From: an uncultured Bacteroidales bacterium
GTDB taxonomy: Bacteria; Bacteroidota; Bacteroidia; Bacteroidales; Paludibacteraceae
Direction: 5' to 3'
NCBI GenBank assembly: GCA_944321745.1
Contig: CALUML010000007.1
Coordinates: 1 to 43,468 of the forward strand
DNA: 43,468 bases
Positions 42,567-43,468 of the stretch are shown here, in pieces (positions within the stretch are counted from its first letter, which is position 1; each line of letters opens with the position of its first letter). The notes under the pieces were generated by a model. That model was not told where the DNA came from. It ran no database searches and saw only the letters and a list, made by a program, of their open reading frames with translations. Made by a program: the position numbers and the translations under genes.

Positions 42567-42591
42567 ACCCCCACCCCCCCCTAAAGGGGGC
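42567..42591 (+). repeat. Solitary palindrome of the same family just after the purL stop
   Basis: ACCCCCACCCCCCC followed by TAAAGGGGGC resembles the left end of the 40061 element (CCCACCCCCC-aaa-GGGGGG). It begins 2 bp past the stop codon. No matching right end follows within 200 bp. Confidence 0.65.
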
Positions 42592-42603
42592 ATATTTAGT
42601 AAC

Positions 42604-42652
42604 GCGGGACATTTGGATTAGAGTACTTTAATCCAGGTGTCCCGCATGTTTT
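42604..42652 (+). terminator. Terminator of purL
   Basis: A 17-bp stem (42604-42620 with 42629-42645, including two G-T pairs) closes an 8-nt loop. It is followed by ATGTTTTTTT. Confidence 0.9.
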
Positions 42653-42754
42653 TTTGTCCTCTGCCACTTTGGCATCCCGCCCTTCGCCAGCACATTTTTG
42701 AAGGGGAGGAGGAAAACTTCGCTTTAGACTCTTTCTGTTCCTTGGATAATTCAT

Positions 42755-42762
42755 TAACTTTG
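42755..42762 (+). promoter_or_regulatory. -7 element of the KAP gene
   Basis: TAACTTTG matches TAnnTTTG, 23 nt before the ATG at 42786. TTTC at 42732-42735, just at the -33 position, is one base off TTTG. Confidence 0.65.
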
Positions 42763-42785
42763 CAAATAACCTATTATTGAACGGT

Positions 42786-43394
42786 ATGAAGTCTAAGTTA
42801 GAAGACCCCAAAATAGAGATAGAAAATCCTTTCAAGAATTGCAAGTTGAATCGTCTTCGGTATGGCGAAATATTGACCCAAGTGGTTTCTACGTATTCGG
42901 ACGGATGCGTGATGGCTATTAACGGTAAGTGGGGGAGCGGTAAGACTACTTTTGTGAAAATGTGGAAACAACATTTGGAGAACTCTGGTTTTAAAACGCT
43001 ATATTTTAATGCTTGGGAAGATGATTTTATTTCCGATCCTTTAGTCGGATTAGTGGCAAAGTTCAAAAAGATCGAAGAACCGAAAAAAGTTAAGATTAAG
43101 TTTAATTCTTTAATAGAGTTGATTTGTAAATTAAGTCCAAGTGTAGGAAAGGCAATTATAAAAAAACATGTGGGTGAAGATGTCGCGAATATTGTTGACG
43201 CCGCGCTTCAAACTACTTCCGAAATATTTGTGAAAGAAATAGAAGCTTATGAAGAACAAAGTACATCAATAATAAATTTTCGTAGAACTTTAACTGATTT
43301 TGTAACAGAGCGAATAAATACTAAACCATTAGTGTTTTTTGTGGATGAGCTGGATAGATGCAACCCTCATTATGCAGTAAAGGTATTGGAGTAA
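42786..43394 (+). pseudogene. KAP-family P-loop NTPase, truncated after Walker B
   Basis: 202 residues from the ATG at 42786; a TTG at 42777 is possible. Walker A is GKWGSGKT at residues 47-54, followed by FYFNAWEDDF-like LYFNAWEDDFISDP, a KAP hallmark. Walker B is PLVFFVDELDRCNPHYAVKVLE near residues 182-202, after which the frame stops at once. KAP NTPases normally continue for several hundred residues, so the C-terminal part is missing. The bases after the stop look like the end of an insertion sequence. KAP proteins include the phage-exclusion protein PifA of plasmid F, so a defence role is possible but unproven. The gene is AT-rich next to GC-rich purL, which suggests recent transfer. 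Confidence 0.8.
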
Positions 43395-43420
43395 TAGTCC
43401 GTTAAAATTCAACATATCGG

Positions 43421-43468
43421 CTAAGCGGCTTCTGCCACTATGCCAAATAGTTCTTTGATAAGTTTAGT
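43421..43468 (-). CDS. Possible transposase C-terminus (runs off the window)
   Basis: On the minus strand the frame is open from the window edge for 15 residues (TKLIKELFGIVAEAA) and then stops. The sequence between it and the truncated KAP frame (43395-43420, with GTTAAAATTCAACAT) could be the terminal repeat of an insertion sequence. With so few residues the family cannot be named. It is not the same protein as the transposase at the window start, which ends in DEFWVTR. Confidence 0.4.
   Translation of the reverse strand, partial: TKLIKELFGIVAEAA

Noticed and set aside
40460-42574. 704-codon open frame on the minus strand opposite purL
   Set aside because: Same effect: purL is certain on the other strand and the antisense product has no recognisable motif.

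Overview
The window is chromosomal DNA of a Bacteroidales bacterium (Bacteroides/Prevotella-like; genus not resolved). The evidence is SusC/SusD pairs, a hybrid two-component regulator, an ArgD of the Bacteroides type, repeated TAnnTTTG promoter elements close upstream of genes, and intergenic repeats that, from memory, are typical of this order. Housekeeping genes look clearly GC-rich. The polysaccharide locus is more balanced and the last gene is AT-rich, so several segments probably have different histories. Both ends of the window lie in transposase fragments, as expected for a contig broken at insertion sequences.

Layout. 1-535: 3' end of an IS1634-like transposase. 676-818: tRNA-Lys(CTT) with its terminator and promoter. 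1023-4096 (+): sugar nucleotidyltransferase, galE and manA. 4221-6354 (-): three paralogous small secreted/membrane proteins of unknown function, two sharing a near-identical 163-bp 3' end. 6690-8801 (-): lipoprotein S9 peptidase. 9112-11541 (-): lpdA-dgkA-comF. 11874-13674 (-): half-size EamA transporter, flavodoxin/ferredoxin protein and a PerR-like repressor. 13886-14827 (-): malate dehydrogenase. 14889-15845: a repeat-rich gap with a 23-bp minisatellite. 15846-19989 (+): Na/Pi cotransporter, argD and an outer-membrane-type protein.

19999-38183 is a polysaccharide utilization locus (PUL). A divergent hybrid two-component regulator (19999-24006, -) faces a run of + strand genes: a CBM-like secreted protein, an 851-aa putative alpha/alpha-barrel enzyme that I cannot assign to a family, SusC, SusD, a DUF3823-type lipoprotein, a GH43-type lipoprotein and a two-CBM-like secreted protein. 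A convergent SGNH esterase lies on the other side. Four of the secreted proteins end in a domain resembling the type IX secretion C-terminal sorting domain. The likely logic is that the regulator senses a released sugar, the CBM proteins, enzymes and esterase attack the glycan at the surface, and SusC/D import the fragments. The substrate is unknown; GH43 hints at an arabinose- or xylose-containing plant glycan.

The most striking feature is in purL (38375-42565). It encodes 1396 residues, whereas relatives have roughly 1230-1240 (from memory). The excess lies in two in-frame insertions bounded by GC-rich palindromes. One (about 40061-40501) carries a complete DUF559 PD-(D/E)XK-like endonuclease domain. 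The other (about 39254-39349) is a short version in the opposite orientation without the ORF, and one of its ends matches the larger element at 27 of 28 bases. A third, solitary palindrome lies just after the purL stop. This looks like a mobile palindromic element, with an endonuclease-carrying form and a short form, that inserts into genes without breaking the frame. Downstream, an AT-rich KAP-type P-loop NTPase gene is cut off after Walker B by what looks like another insertion sequence.
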